From Chiua virens (taxonomy: Eukaryota; Basidiomycota; Agaricomycetes; Boletales; Boletaceae), in contig JAHNUO010000013.1 in assembly GCA_019787685.1 (NCBI GenBank), positions 744,001 through 808,000 on the forward strand: a stretch of 64,000 bases of DNA. The letters run 5' to 3'. Both the position numbers and the translations under genes were made by a program. The notes under the pieces were generated by a model that worked only from the letters and a program-made list of their open reading frames with translations, searched no databases and had not been told where the DNA came from. Every line of letters starts with the position of its first letter. Position 1 is the stretch's first letter. Below are positions 1 to 11,980 of the stretch, in pieces.

Positions 1-320
1 ATTGCCATGAGCTAACCTTGTTCCCACTGATCGGACTTGACGTGAGCCATCAGCGCAAATGTACAGCGATTCGCGAGCAATGTCGACTTGTGCCCGGTAT
101 TCCCTCAGGTCGCCGTACGCAGCCAAACATGATATTATTACTCATCCCATACACATGTACTGCCTCGCTGAATTACATTCACCTTGCCACATATCATCTA
201 CCGTACAGCTACACAATTCACTTGGTTCACCTCCTTTTCTACTACACACAATGCTTGCTCCATCCACTTCTCTTTCACAAGGCCACGTCCGATCTAAAGT
301 TCTGGAAGACGTCCGTTAGT
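1..320. other. Left-edge flank, no gene seen
   Basis: No convincing coding exon on either strand. It lies just downstream of the eEF1B alpha stop codon, so it probably holds that gene's 3' untranslated region. Confidence 0.4.
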
Positions 321-1305
321 TCAAAAAAAGACCGAATAAACGTCTGACCCACTCTGCATTGCCGCAACGTCGGAACTCTGGACATAGTCCTCAAATTCCT
401 GCGATCTTCTCTTGCAAGTCATCCAGGGACACAAGCTCATCCTCTGATGACACACCACCGGATCACTCCTGATGCGCCGATAATAATAAAAAAGAAAAAG
501 CACGAACCAACGACGAGGGTGATTTGTAACTTGCTGATACCGTAGCCGACGGCAACTAGCTTGCTCGCACCCCATACGAGCCCCTCCATTTCAATCGATC
601 GGACGGATGTTTCCAGAGCTTGCATATCAGTTGTGTCATCCCAGGGTTTGACCTCCAAGGTGACAACGGACTACCGGGGGAGTTTACGTGAGCAATCATA
701 CGAAACCCATCAAAGCGCAGCGCACTTTGGCGATGGTCTTTGGCTTATTGGCTTTCTTGGCGTTATAAGCGGAAACTCGTTCGGCCTTGATCCTTTCAGC
801 CTCCGCGTCTTCTGCATCGTCCTCGCCAAACAGGTCGATTTCTTCTTCTTCTTCGGGGTCGGCGGCAGGTGCAGCAGCGGCAGCCTGGGTGAACGACTGT
901 CCCGCTGTGCTACTACCGGGCAAGGTGTCGAATTCTGCAGTGTAAGATGTAATATGAGAGTACCACCTCGCGACGTGTGGATAGGTGGAAGGAACTGGGC
1001 TGGTGATTGCTTTGTAGACATGCACATCGGCTTGAGAGGGCGTGTATCTAAAGACGGATGCGGTCAACACGGAGTTCTTTTTTTTTTTCAGAAGAAGAAA
1101 ATGAGATCAGATAGCTAAGGAAAAAGATGTCTGCATGCTGGTGCAGCGGTGTCTAATCGCTTCTTGGAAACACGGACCATAGCGTTATGTTCATCAAATA
1201 TGATCGGCAAAAGAAAGACCGAAACTCTGGATGGAAACGGACTAACCCTTCGACGTAAGACCTTGTGGCAAAGTGCCGCTCGAGGGCGCTGAGGTTAGCA
1301 GACAT
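321..1305 (-). CDS. Translation elongation factor 1B subunit alpha (EF-1 beta), the eEF1A guanine-nucleotide exchange factor
   Basis: Cytosolic factor that exchanges GDP for GTP on eEF1A. Four exons on the minus strand: 1305-1247 ([20 protein letters not shown]), 1047-726, 670-508 and 443-321, with GT-AG borders. The order fits the family: a GST-C-like N-terminus, an Ala-rich linker, the acidic stretch [16 protein letters not shown], then the EF1 exchange domain with [22 protein letters not shown] and the terminal [15 protein letters not shown]. One problem lies in the last exon: an extra base near 398-399 puts the reading frame into a stop (I-A-G-I-stop) just before EFEDY. Without that base the frame continues as I-A-E-F-E. 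The tail after AAMQ is a few residues longer than the usual ending. The gamma subunit of the same complex lies at 51.0 kb. Identity is secure; the break is more likely a consensus error than a real loss. Confidence 0.93.
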
Positions 1306-3519
1306 ATTGACGTATAAATCGCCTTGGCTGTGAGGATTGGAATGAGATGAAGAAAAGATCGATCCGACATTTTTTTCTAGTTTGGGTATGTCTGTTTAGG
1401 GTAGGCCCGCAGTGCCGCTTTTGATTTGCAAGGCTGTCGGCTGTGTTGCTTATGGCCCAGCCTTCTTGAACATTTCCGTCCACTAGATACATTACTGCCG
1501 TGTTGAATTAGGGCCCTCATTTCTCGATAGCACCTCAGTTAACCTGCCTTGTGTGGGTCCCAGTCGGTTTCGACGACTAATCTCATGCAGGCTACGTGAT
1601 TCCCCTTTACCGCCGATTAATTAGGCGGCAATCGAAGACGGTATGGACAGTATTCCTGCCAGGTGTCTGCCACAGGTCCGTTTGTTTGATAATCTCTTCC
1701 AGGTGGTTACTTCATTCTACTTTTGCCATTCCTGCTGATGAGGTGGGATTTCTCTCCCCTCTCGCGAGACCAGGGATCGATGGTTGAGGCCCGTTTGCGG
1801 ACTCCTGGGCCTGAGCTATGTTTGGCACTGCTCGCGGGCCATGGCAAGAGCGTTGCGTAATCCTCATCGTGTAGCCTCCCTGAGCCCTTCCCTGAGGCAT
1901 ATACACGTGATTAACTGTCAGGGAGCCGTTTCACCTCAATTGCTCTGAACTTCAAGTTGGCCGTTCCGATCTTCTGGAGTGATATCACATCCAGAGGGTG
2001 GCTTGGTGACGTTGCTCCTGCCAGTGTTGCTTTTCGGCGATTAAATGTAGCGGAAATTGCTGAGACCATATTGATGGCGTTCATACAGCTTGATGCGGCG
2101 GACAGCCTGCTCCCCCGTTTTGTTACTCTAACTCACAACTTAGATACCCGTCTGGAGCTTGCCAGCAACGACCAGTGTAATAATTTTTCGCGCGGTGACA
2201 AAAAATTCACTAGTGTATCCAGAATGGTCTTTTGATTTAGTCGACTCAGTGACTCCAAAGTATTTGGCGATTCCGGTTCAGTTCTTATTTTCTACGAGAT
2301 CGCAAGGATCGAAACATGTACGTGATGACGATCTAGAGTTACCGATCGACATTGTTATCCATAAAGGAATATGAATTTTTGTGCAATGGAAGCACTTGCT
2401 GCGAGTACTAGAGTTATATCAAACGGGGTTCTCGGGGAGAATGCAGTCGACTGGGAGGAAGGTCGACCAGTTCAAAGTCAGGGTAGTTACTCTGACGTCA
2501 CCTATCTCCGATCATATTTATTTACGTGAATGTGGATTGAAGATGTAATCGCTACAGTATGTAGTTAGCTGTCGTTCAAAGGATGGTGGATCAGTAGTCA
2601 CCGAGCTCATTCGAGACCTCCTCTCGGCTCGGAACTTGCCAATCTTCCTATTTCTTGTTCTGCGGCCCTGTGGGCGGAGCTAACAGGATAGAGTGTCGGC
2701 TAGCACAACAAAAAGAACATGGCAAATTTCTTCCGCCCAATTCGTGACTCATAGCTGTTCCTAGGCTGACAGGTCGGGCGCTCTTCGATTTCTGAACCGG
2801 GGCTACCGGCTAAATATATCTTCTTCGGCGGCACCAAGTTGACCGCCTCTGTTTTTTTTTAGCTGGATCAGTATTCGTTATGGACGCTCGTATACATATC
2901 TTACGCTATGACTCCGCTCAAAATTTTGTCCCGTTCATATTGGAGGAGAAAAAAGTCTCAACAAAGGCGTCGGGTAGTAGTGTGTTCCTATCGGGAGTTC
3001 AGCTCTCATAACAACGTCAAATATTTCTTTTAAATTTATATGGCTCGTTCATTTGGTTGCGAAGATAAATTCTGTAGCCCATAAGGTGGATGTCTTGCCT
3101 CCACGATATGATTGGCGGAGTGGGCTGTCGCAGCGGGAATCGCTTACGACCAGGGGTCACATAAACTCGGGCAAAACGCGAAATTGATTGAAATCTGAGA
3201 TTTATGGGCTCATTAGAGAGTCCGATCCCTCGTGTCCCTCTATCGGGATTCTCCGAAGGCTCCGAGTATACATGCCGCGATCGTCTACGTACCGTGCATA
3301 CGTACTTATGTTTTCCATCAATCGGTGAGTTTGCATCTCAGAACCCAATCCTTACAGGTTTCCCCGAGACGGTCTAAACCACTTGCCTTGCTTCCGGCGT
3401 CTCCTGGCCGTCTTCCCAATCCTACGCTTACATCCGTGGGTGGCCCTTATGCCGTCATGTCCGCCTTACCCAATCTATAGCAAGACTCCGTCTCGTGATG
3501 AATCTGTACATATTTACTT
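1306..3519. other. Intergenic, 2.2 kb without a recognisable gene
   Basis: Only short overlapping open frames with no family resemblance. The part next to 1306 must hold the eEF1B alpha promoter. I see no RNA gene, tandem repeat or terminal inverted repeat. Confidence 0.4.
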
Positions 3520-5587
3520 ATGCCTCCCTCTTCACCTCCGCTCGCACAAGAGTATGCTCCCTCCTTGTTTCACCACACATCCCGAGTCCCTTCAAGATTT
3601 TCCATATTGTTCCCCTGCCTTATCGTCCATCTTCCGTGGGCTTCGCATCACCTGTCAAGCGTCTCGTGCCACATTGTCATCAGTTCCGGACCCCCCCTTT
3701 TGCCCTATGCCATTCTTGGATAAATTTGATATTTCGGCGCCTCGTCGACATTTGTCGCAAATCAGGCTGAATTTGCAGAATATGGAGAAAGAACTCCAAC
3801 AGCGCTACATCGCCCTCCAGATCATTCGTAGGAGGGAGATATGGCATCGCGAGCTCGTTGAGGCTTTCGCTACACTTTACGTCATGCTTCTTGAGGACGA
3901 TGGCCGTAATTGGGAGCAGGTCGTTTGGGCGGGTTTACCCACCTTCATACGGCTATTCCTACGCGAGCGTTTGCTTGAGGGTGCTTCCAACAATCATGGC
4001 TGGCCTCTGGAAAACGAGCTCAACACGCTAGCGATTGCTTTGTTTTGGTTGATCAGTTCCAGAGGTAATACTGGCCCATATGGGTGGTGCTTGTTTGGCT
4101 GTGCGAACTAGCGTCACGCTCACTATCTCACGCACAGATCGCCTTGATCAAGAAACCGACGAATTCAGACGAGAGATCATGGCATATCTGGCTCCGTTTG
4201 CCTTTGCAGGCTTTCAGGTGTGTGGGTCGTCCCCTTTTACTCACTGGGGATCTGACGTAGCAAATCAAGTACCCATGCTTCACTTCCTGCGAGGACCTAC
4301 TACTCCTCGCGTCTTTGAATTCGTCCGGGGTGCGCACTTCGAATTACAGGAAATGTCCAGCCGATCGGCCTACGAAAATTGTGCTGAATTATTTCGGCGA
4401 GCCGACTACCCTCCGACTACCCCCAATAGCACCGTTTGCCATCCTGAGCTATTTCGCGCGGACAGAATATTTCCCTCTCAAAGTTCCACCCGAACTTCCT
4501 CTAAATCGTCGGGATGCCACTTCCAAGGGTATCTTTTGTGGGCCCACGCGGGACGATATCTACGAGTTCAATACCCAATGTGCGACGCAGGTGGCTAGTG
4601 AGCTTTACGGCGATCCGTTTGATAGGCTTTCTAAAAGTCTCAGACATGATCCCGATTGGCGTCGTTCTTTGCCTAATTCTGATTCAGCATCGTCCGATTA
4701 CCCATCGGTGCACTACATCCCCGGCACTTTTTCAGGGCGCTGGCAGGGGTCTTTCATAGTACGTCGGTCTTTTCCATCGTCTCCGATTCTCGGCTTAAGT
4801 TTCCAGGCACCCTACCAGGAAGATTACAGATCAATGTCTTGCTCTGGTGAAGCGCCGTCACCTTTCCCGACCTTTTGTCGGTTCCCTCTTTACGTCCAGT
4901 TCCGCGAGTTATATTGTTATCCTCCCTCGACGCCTCTGCCAGTTGCAGAAGACGAGATTTCCTTTTTCAATGCATTTTTACCTCTCGAGTCTCAGTGGCA
5001 GGAGGACGAGGTAGGTACATTAACTTGAAGGTCCCGGCTTGCCCCAGCTGACTGAGCGAGGATTTGACAGTCTGGAATTAAATTTATCGGTCCAAATGAT
5101 TCCTTCTCAACGCGTTACACACCGCTGGAGCAGTCCGGAGATGCAAATGATGTTTCGGCGATGGGTGCGCAGGACGTGATCATCACTGGAAAAGTATGTC
5201 GATATCTACTGGATTCCATTCATCAAGTGACCATTTATGACAGACAGAGGCACCACATGCCACCGCGTGGAACGGATACAGATATATAGGAAGGGATTCG
5301 ACCATCAGATGGGCTGGTTGTACTCCTGCGTGAGCCGGTATGTGAGTCTGTCTTGATGTCATATCGCCTCATTGTATTTGCAGTTGGACCCTCAAAGACT
5401 CGACCTTGGACGTGCATTGTTTCGAGGTTATGGTAGGTCTCCCGACGACTCGGTATAAAAAGTAGCTCACCATCTGGATCAGTGATCTCTTCGCGAAACT
5501 TTGTCGGAAGATGGAGGCATATCTCGACAGGCAGAACAACCTGCAGAATGGGAATCAATATTCAGCTTATGCAAAGAGGTAAAATAA
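3520..5587 (+). CDS. F-box-like protein of an expanded agaricomycete family (copy 1, frame-disrupted)
   Basis: Probable substrate-recruiting F-box-like protein; the substrate is unknown. It shares its plan with the next gene. The N-terminus starts MPPSSPPLAQE, aligning with the F-box start of copy 2. A helical segment MLLEDDGRNWEQVVWAGL follows, then a middle part with HYIPGTFSGRWQGSFI and a C-terminal beta-rich domain (YRYIGR, RPSDGLVVLL, LFRGY, NFVGRWRH). Introns are clear after LFWLISSR (near 4064), after GFQ (4219), after GSFI (4760), after QWQEDE (5010), after ITGK (5193), after LLREP (5338) and after FRGY (5430). Single extra bases break the frame near 3715 (less certain), 5293-5295 and 5530. 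With those removed the family C-terminus reads through to TAA at 5585-5587. Either a decaying family member or a gene carrying consensus errors. Confidence 0.62.
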
Positions 5588-5757
5588 ACGCTATAGGTCT
5601 GCTTAATGGCTGTACCACCCGAAGTTGTGCATAGTCTAGTACCAGCAAATGTTGTGCAGTAGTACATATATTCTAAATTTAGCTAACGAAGTGCTCTAAA
5701 TTTGAGCCCACGCCAACTGCATATTCTGTATCGTTATCATACGATTCACATTTTGCG
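5588..5757 (+). promoter_or_regulatory. Short intergenic spacer and promoter of F-box-like copy 2
   Basis: A 170-bp AT-rich spacer between two head-to-tail paralogues. It must contain the end of the first transcript and the start of the second. No defined motif beyond AT-rich stretches was recognised. Confidence 0.3.
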
Positions 5758-7600
5758 ATGACCCCATCCACCTCGCTCGATTCCGTTCCTCAGGAAGTGC
5801 TTGAGCACATAGCTTTCTTTGCTGCGACCCAGAGTCCCACTGGACCCCCCTCAGGCTTGCTTCCAATACTACTGTCCTGCCGTGCTATCCACCAAGCCTT
5901 ATCTTTGGAGGCTAACCCCTACCTTTATGCTCGTATATTTAACTATGAATTCGACACGGATTCCGCCTTCCGTCGTCTAGGCTCGCACGTCAATGTCCCT
6001 CGGGTCCTCGCTGATGAACTCAGCAAGCGGTGGACGCACCTGAAACGGATAAGGCCAGGGGACGAGTTCTCGGATACGACAGGCAGACTCATCTCCACCA
6101 CCATCCCCGGACCTGATTGAATCGCTTTGGTTAGCCCTCCTCATGATGCTCGAAAACGATGGAAAGAATGAGCGTCAACTCCTAGACTACGTAGAGCTGG
6201 ATGTCTGGCTGATGGTGTACTTGTTCGACGCCGAAGGTGCCTCATTGGCGGTGCACTCGGTTCTTGGGGATAGGTGGCCAGTTGAAGATGAGAAGAGTAC
6301 CATTGCCACGTGGCTCTTTTGGTTCCTTCTTCGACCCGGTATGTACTTCTGGCTTATACCTCAAGGTTTCGCTTTGGACCAAGTATTTTTATAGATGTCA
6401 TCTTGAAGCACACACCGAACTTTCCTCATATGATACCCATCCTGAGACTGACTACGTTGGCGGTTCATCACGTTGGTTTCATTATCGCAATCTTATCCGG
6501 CTTATCTTTTATGCCCTTTCCTAGTATCCGATATGCCATCCAAACTGGACTACTTTCCTTCCTGCTTCGGACCCAATGACGTCACCCCACCTTGTGACAC
6601 ACTTTTCCGATACATATCGATTGACGCCGCCTCCGCTCGCTCCTGCGGCGATTCTGAGTTTTCTCACCTTGGCATCCCGGATGTCCCGGGGTCGGGGGAA
6701 CCCCATAGCTAGAAATTCGATCTGGTCCCTCGCCAATCTCTCGTCAGTTGTGAGACGAAGTGACGATTGGGACGCCTACTGGTATCGATGTATCAGTCTA
6801 GGCCAACCGAATCATTCTAGATCGCTCTCAAAGGCCTACGTCTTAGGTTCCATAGAGGGCGTTTGGGAGGGCATTTTCGCAGTAAGCGCATCACGACGGA
6901 TCTTGGCTTGATAAATCGGTCTCACTCTTGTTTTTCTCAGTACACGGAATTCGCCGTGTATTTGGAGTTGCTCACAGAGGATGTACCATCCACGCTTGAC
7001 CGATGTTCGCTTGGGCACCATCCACAGACGTGGAAACTGCGTGAATACTACATGACAGAGCATTCTCAAGAAGAATGCGCGACAGAACGGTCCCAGCCCT
7101 TGGGAGCCGGTCACACTTTGAACGCTCACTTTGCACTAGGGACACATTTCCAGGAATTTTCCGATTCAGTGCAGGTTCACCAACCTGACGGAAATGCGGT
7201 TCGCTATTGGCGACGGTCGTCCCGTGCGATGCTGGATGACCACCAAGTGGTAGATGTCATCATCTTGGGAGAGGTCCGTGTCAATCGCACATCACAATCT
7301 CGATCGTCGATCCTGACGACTCCCAGGGTCACTCGGCTTGGGGTCAGTTCAGTCTGCACGGTCGTGTGCGTCCGCTAGACGGCTTGATCAGTTTGTCAAA
7401 AGTATACGTACGTCCATTTCCCTCTCGTTTGAATTGGTTAATCTTTGTCACAGGTTGAGGGGGACCGGGGCATGTGGTTGTACCGAGGGTATCTCGTCGG
7501 TGATACAGATGGACATATTTCAGGTCGGTGGAGAGACTCGCTGAGTCCCATGGACGTTCCTGGGTATGAAGGGTGTTTTGCCATGAGTCGGCGGAAATGA
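5758..7600 (+). CDS. F-box-like protein of an expanded agaricomycete family (copy 2)
   Basis: The N-terminus is a readable F-box-like helix (SLDSVPQEVLEHIAFFAA, then LLPILLSCRAIHQAL and YLYARIFNYEF). A conserved helical block LLMMLENDGKNERQLL follows. Introns can be placed after FWFLLRP (6340), after LAVHH (6473), after WEGIF (6880), after VIILGE (7272), at about 7407 and before VEGDRGMWLYRGYL. The C-terminal domain reads SAWGQFSLHGRVRPLDGL, WLYRGYLVGDTDG and GRWRDSLSPMDVPGYEG, ending ...SRRK at 7600. One extra T at 6070 shifts the frame between GDEF and RIRQADSSPPPSPDLIESLW. Likely an adaptor of an SCF-type ubiquitin ligase, inferred only from the F-box-like start. Tandem with copy 1, so a local duplication. 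Confidence 0.7.
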
Positions 7601-7925
7601 TGGAAAGAGTTGTCGAGCGTTTTTCATGAGATGTTCATTCGTCGTGCTTGATGTCAACTTGATCTTAGCGAAAGAGGCTGATTTCCCCTAAACCAACTCT
7701 GCTTATTGGACACACGGATAGTCGAAGGAACTATGGCTACAGTCGGTACAAAGAAACAAGGGAATGATATGATATATATGTTCGTCAACGGAATAGGTGA
7801 AAGGGATAATTCACTATGCAAGTGAATCTAGCGACTTGAAGAGTTTCTAGGATTATTTGGCCTTTGCGATAAGATGCGTTCGGTGCTTTGCAGGTGTCGG
7901 CATTAAAAGAAAGCACGCTCGGGTT
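7601..7925. other. Convergent intergenic spacer
   Basis: Between the plus-strand F-box-like gene and the minus-strand Cys-rich gene A; must hold both 3' ends. Nothing else recognised. Confidence 0.35.
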
Positions 7926-8142
7926 TTACCACGGCTGAAAATGTTCAACAAAGTCTGTTAAATGGTTCAGATAAGATCGACATTACCGGAGACAGCGGGC
8001 AAAGATCGCAGGGCACATTGAACCGGACCTGCGAGTATCTGACGCGTGCACACGGATATCCACCGCTAGCTCGGTTGCAGATCTCCAACTCATTCCATTC
8101 CTTCAAGTGTCTTCCACAGTAGTAAACGTAGACCATGCACAT
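7926..8142 (-). CDS. Small Cys-rich protein, family member A
   Basis: Short protein (about 55 residues) beginning MCMVYVYYCGRHLKEW and ending exon 1 with VPCDLC plus four residues. It has the family spacing C-x6-C-x2-H-x8-C-x7-C-x(13-15)-C-x2-C. This looks like a small zinc-binding or knuckle fold, but I know no named family. No signal peptide. The start is the ATG-TGC that all six paralogues share. An intron begins with GTAATGTC after the last Cys pair, as in the others; a short second exon (P-W-stop) follows AG at 7936-7935. An upstream frame beginning GTGGGCCTCAG is the conserved leader, not coding. Function unknown. Confidence 0.6.
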
Positions 8143-8194
8143 GTTGATCGGGTCGTCTGGTGAGCTGTTTCTGAGGCCCACTGATCCACAACTC

Positions 8195-8268
8195 GACTTT
8201 TATCTGGGGGAAACGATCCGATACATTGTTTGTGTCTGGAGACACACTGTCACAGCATTTGACGTCGG
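8195..8268 (-). promoter_or_regulatory. Shared core promoter of Cys-rich gene A
   Basis: On the minus strand: GACGTCAAA, then TGTGTCTCCAGACACA, then a TATA-like ATAAAAGT, and further down the leader GGGCCTCAGAAACA before the ATG. The same order is seen at the other family members. The distal element (GCGATTCCAGT...CGCAC) is near 8435-8460, about 300 bp upstream of the ATG. Confidence 0.55.
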
Positions 8269-9344
8269 CGCGACCTGTGTTGATGGTATTGCGGAGCGAA
8301 AACCCGCCAAAAGTCTACTTTGAGATGCCGACTTTGAAGAGAGATGGCCCAAAGGCGGTAAAAGCTGTCATATTAGCTCGCACGATATGCATACAGGATG
8401 ACCCACGATGAGATTTCAAGTTGTGGCCGTCACCGACTCGGAGTGTGCGATGCACTGGAATCGCTTCCTTCTGGGCAGAATGCGCTGATAGCGGGCTGAA
8501 TGGAGGGGACCCACGAACACTGTGCAGAGCAGATCGCTTGAGACAACTGCCAGTGAGGCTTGCAGGTTCACTGGCATGACAGCTTGTCACCATTGTCACT
8601 CACCAAGAACGGCTCGGTGTACTTACTGCTATGCGATGCGCTGAGCGCGCTACCGCTTCTGTGAGGGCGGAATATGAACCTCACGCAATGTGTTCACCGG
8701 TACCTCTCTAGTATCCGAGTCGCTAGCCATAGCCGGAGCGGACCTCACTGGCGGGAGAGAAATACCAATTATGGTAAGTCGAGTATTCGATCGAGCTTTG
8801 AATTCGATCATTGATATTGTCGATATATCCAATTGCAAATCGCTCACGCGTTCATGAGTCACTGGCAATGAGTCTAATCCGCATATCACCAGTGCCTCTG
8901 TGGAAATATTGTTAAGCTCATCTTCCACGACTTAGATTCGGAATTCTTCCTTCAGGTTCCAACTTCCGAATGGCGGGTTACAATATTACGAGTGGCCCTT
9001 TTTCTGTAACGTTAACTTGAAATAGATCTCAGTCACGAATGAGGCTGATTTATCCAAAAATTTGTCAATTATGAATACGATTCTTGCGGATAAATAGATA
9101 CCAAGTTCAAGGAAAGGTACAACTTGAATGGACTAAAGGTATTCTGTAGAATCAGGAAATCGATAGCAGGGTTGTAAACAGCGAGTGGAACAGTGGGATA
9201 CAGCACTAGTATATGAGTGAGTTTTCTAATAATGTAATTTATTTGGCGATTCATCTACTAATCGAAGGTTACAAGGGCTGTTGACGCTCTTCAGATTCTA
9301 TAAATCATATTTACAGCACGATGCACCAGCAGCACCAGCAGATT
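8269..9344. other. Spacer between Cys-rich genes A and B
   Basis: Holds the distal upstream element of gene A near 8400-8470 and the 3' flank of gene B. No further coding exon is supported. Confidence 0.35.
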
Positions 9345-9565
9345 CTACCTCTCTTTCTGGAAGCTTCAATGAGGTCAGTCAGACTATCCGATACATACAT
9401 GATTTTATTTGACATTACCTTGCAACGTTTGCAGGGGACTTGGAATCGAACCCGGGCAGTTCGAACACTCTCGCATGCTTCTCCGTTAATGGATTGGCAG
9501 CAGAGATCAAACTCGGTCCAGCTCTCCGAGTGAAGGCGACAGCTGCAGGCGTAGCGGACACACAT
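9345..9565 (-). CDS. Small Cys-rich protein, family member B
   Basis: Exon 1 (9565-9419) begins MCVRYACSCRLHSESW and ends QVPCKRCK. The intron 9418-9357 starts GTAATGTC, has a TCTGACTGAC branch region and ends CTTCCAG. Exon 2 adds only K-E-R before the stop. It contains all six family Cys and the His (C-x6-C-x2-H-x9-C-x7-C-x14-C-x2-C). The start is the conserved ATG-TGC. The leader ahead of it (GGTGAGCCTCATAAACA) matches the other copies. Function unknown; metal binding is an inference from the Cys/His pattern. Confidence 0.62.
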
Positions 9566-9620
9566 AGTCGTCTGATGATCTGAAGGAATGTTTATGAGGC
9601 TCACCGAGACATCCTAGTTT

Positions 9621-9672
9621 GAGTATTTAACTTGTTTTTGTTCTGTGCCTCTGCAGACATAGGGTTTGACGT
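9621..9672 (-). promoter_or_regulatory. Shared core promoter of Cys-rich gene B
   Basis: Minus strand: GACGTCAAACC, then CTGCAGAGGCACAGAA, then TTAAATACTC as a TATA-like box. The distal element with GCGACTC and GCCACAAATCTTGCCTC lies at about 9860-9900, about 315 bp upstream of the ATG. Confidence 0.55.
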
Positions 9673-10681
9673 CTGTGGTAGTACCTGTGTTTGTGGCTCC
9701 ACAGGGGAGAAGGTACTAATAGTATCTAGCAGCTTTAATAGACGGGACATAGCTTAAAGGAGATGAAAACTTTTGGGCCAGACTAGTAATAATTCGCATA
9801 TTATGGCATGTAGGATGCTATGAAACAGCATGCACCTTGAAAGTGGTGTTCGAGGTACGCGCGCAACGATTTGAGGCAAGATTTGTGGCGGCCTCGCGCC
9901 AGAGTCGCAAACACCGATCGGGGGACCGAGTACATGACCCATTGGATGTTGTAGAGTAGACCCACTAACGTCACGCAGACTCGGAACGCATGTCCCCCAG
10001 TTACTAGTTGCTCTGCGTGTTACTAGTGCTCACCCACTTGGATGAGGGTCAGAGCCTGAGTGCGTTCAAGATTCCGTGACGCGACTGGTCGAGAGAAACT
10101 CCAGTGGAAATGGATTGATATTATACCATGAATTGTTGCGGCTTTTGAAGCTTGAAGGTTGAACATTATGAGCTTCTTGCTTGCCAGTGAGGTATATTTG
10201 ACAATTCGATTCGTACTGTAGCTGTAACCAAGTTCTATAGCAGTACCAATGAATCTTCCTGGCACCTAAGGTCGCCCCTATTGGGTTCCTTGACCTGTAC
10301 GGCCGTGTGGTCGTGTGCATCCTCGGCGATCCGAGTCAGAATATCGAAGGCGTTCGCAAGTGCACCAAAGGTATAAGTTGACTTTATTATAATGAACTCC
10401 ACGGATACAAACTAAATCTAAGAGCTATGGCTACAGACTACACTAAGAGTGAAATAAGAAGACGCGATGTAGATGATAAAGTTTGAATGTCTGAAATAAG
10501 GAAATCGGTATTTGATACAATATAGCTGTGACGATCAGTGGGAAGGTGGAAACAAGATACTACGAGTGAAAAGTCTGTCCATGGTAATTTCATGAACACT
10601 CTATTATGATATGTCAGTCCTAGGGGAAATATTGATGAGTGTAGTTGAAGAGAAAGGTTCGATGGTTGACTAGATGTGTGC
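9673..10681. other. Spacer between Cys-rich genes B and C
   Basis: Contains gene B's distal element at about 9860-9900 and otherwise AT-rich sequence with no supported exon. Confidence 0.35.
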
Positions 10682-10946
10682 CTATAGCAAGTAGATGCCA
10701 CGAGTAGGTCTGGATCCTGGATCCCGCCTCCCTTGCTGAAAATCGACAAAGTCAGTGAAAGCCTTATGACAAGGCATAGAGTTGGTTCCGCGACATTACC
10801 TTGCAAAGATCACAGGGCGTACTTGTGCTGACGGCAGTTCCTTGGACATTCGAGCACGTTTGTCCATTGGCAGATCTGACACAAAGCTGGAATTCGGACC
10901 ATCTGCGCGAGTGCCTGGAGCAATAATAATTGGTACGAATGCACAT
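10682..10946 (-). CDS. Small Cys-rich protein, family member C
   Basis: Exon 1 (10946-10800) begins MCIRTNYYCSRHSRRW and ends STPCDLCK. The intron starts GTAATGTC, carries CACTGAC as a likely branch point and ends GATTTTCAG. Exon 2 continues for about 17 residues (QGRRDPGSRP...) to TAG, longer than in B, D and F, where an in-frame TAG comes earlier. All six family Cys and the His are present. The upstream region (11011-11760) is an inverted copy of sequence upstream of members D and F. Confidence 0.62.
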
Positions 10947-11010
10947 GTTAGTCGTCAAGTGGTGTTGATAGCGAGTTTTCTTTGTTTCTGGGGCTCACCG
11001 GGCGTATTCT

Positions 11011-11080
11011 CAACTATTTATCTCGAGAAAAACGAGCGCTGTGGTCCGTTCTGTGCCTCTGGAGATGCAAGGTTTGACAT
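11011..11080 (-). promoter_or_regulatory. Shared core promoter of Cys-rich gene C
   Basis: Minus strand: TGTCAAAC, CTCCAGAGGCACAGAA and GATAAATAGT in the same order and nearly the same spacing as at genes D and F. The distal element (GACACACTGGAGTCG, read on plus) is at about 11270, 324 bp upstream of the ATG. Confidence 0.6.
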
Positions 11081-11186
11081 CGGTATCAGTCTGTATTAGT
11101 GGCGCCGTTTTCGTTTGTTCAATGCCGGGAGAGAAGCCTATGAAGTCTGGTTTGACGGGGGTCAGCTATGATGAAACACGTTCACA

Positions 11187-11760
11187 CTAAACGTGAATCT
11201 TCGCCGTACGCGCGACGGTTCGAGGCAAGATTTGTGGCGGCCTGTCATTATGACCAAAGGTACACGCGTGCGACACACTGGAGTCGTGGCGGGAGGCCCG
11301 CGAGCATTCTATGGAACTAAAACAATGAGTTAGCTTCTTTACCACTCCGTACTCACCTACTTGGCTTGAGCTAAACGGTTCGGAGAGAGAAATTATCATT
11401 CTAAAAGGGAAATGGGCACAAAGTAGATGAAAAATTGTCAGAATCGCTTCATGCTATAGATAAAGCTGAAACGCAATGTACACTAATGTGAATTTTTGAA
11501 GTACGAGCGCCAACTGGTTCGAGATAAGATCTGTGGCGACTGTCAGCGAAAAGGACATGCGACATACTGGAGTCGCTTTGTGCATGACGCGTGCTGTGGG
11601 GCACAGATGTCGCACGCCGTAGAACGCTGAGTTAGCTTGTGGCCCTGCGCGTGGCCATGCACTTTTACAGGGAGGAACGAGCTTTTTAAGAAGTTGGACA
11701 CGGAAGCTGGGCGCTGGGCGCTGAGGCCGAGGGTCCAATTATGGGAAGTCAAGGATTCGG
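11187..11760 (-). repeat. Upstream module, inverted copy of the 23.6-24.3 kb and 28.8-29.5 kb sequence
   Basis: Two adjacent blocks (about 11190-11400 and 11410-11760) match, in reverse orientation, the blocks upstream of Cys-rich genes D and F. Shared landmarks are CCATAATTGGAC, GCGTGGCCAC, CACAAAGCGACTC, CGCCACAGATCTT and TTTCAGCTTTAT. Divergence is far higher than between the D and F copies. Confidence 0.65.
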
Positions 11761-11980
11761 CTCAACTCGATCGTACGTACTAGTAAAGTCAATACACAGC
11801 CCAATGGCATGAAAACGCGTTGACCAGCAATTGCCGTCTCTGTTGCTGTATGATGGAGTTTGTTACTGTGGGTCCATTCCTCTCACAACATTCTTTGCGC
11901 CACACTTCCATCCATTGACCATGCCTTTATCATTGCTGTACTGACAGTCAGACCTGAATATTGCCAACTTGAAGCGCAAG

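Noticed and set aside
9436..9452. A GGGTTCGATTCC string on the minus strand, like a tRNA B box
   Set aside because: It lies inside the coding exon of Cys-rich gene B; no A box or cloverleaf surrounds it.
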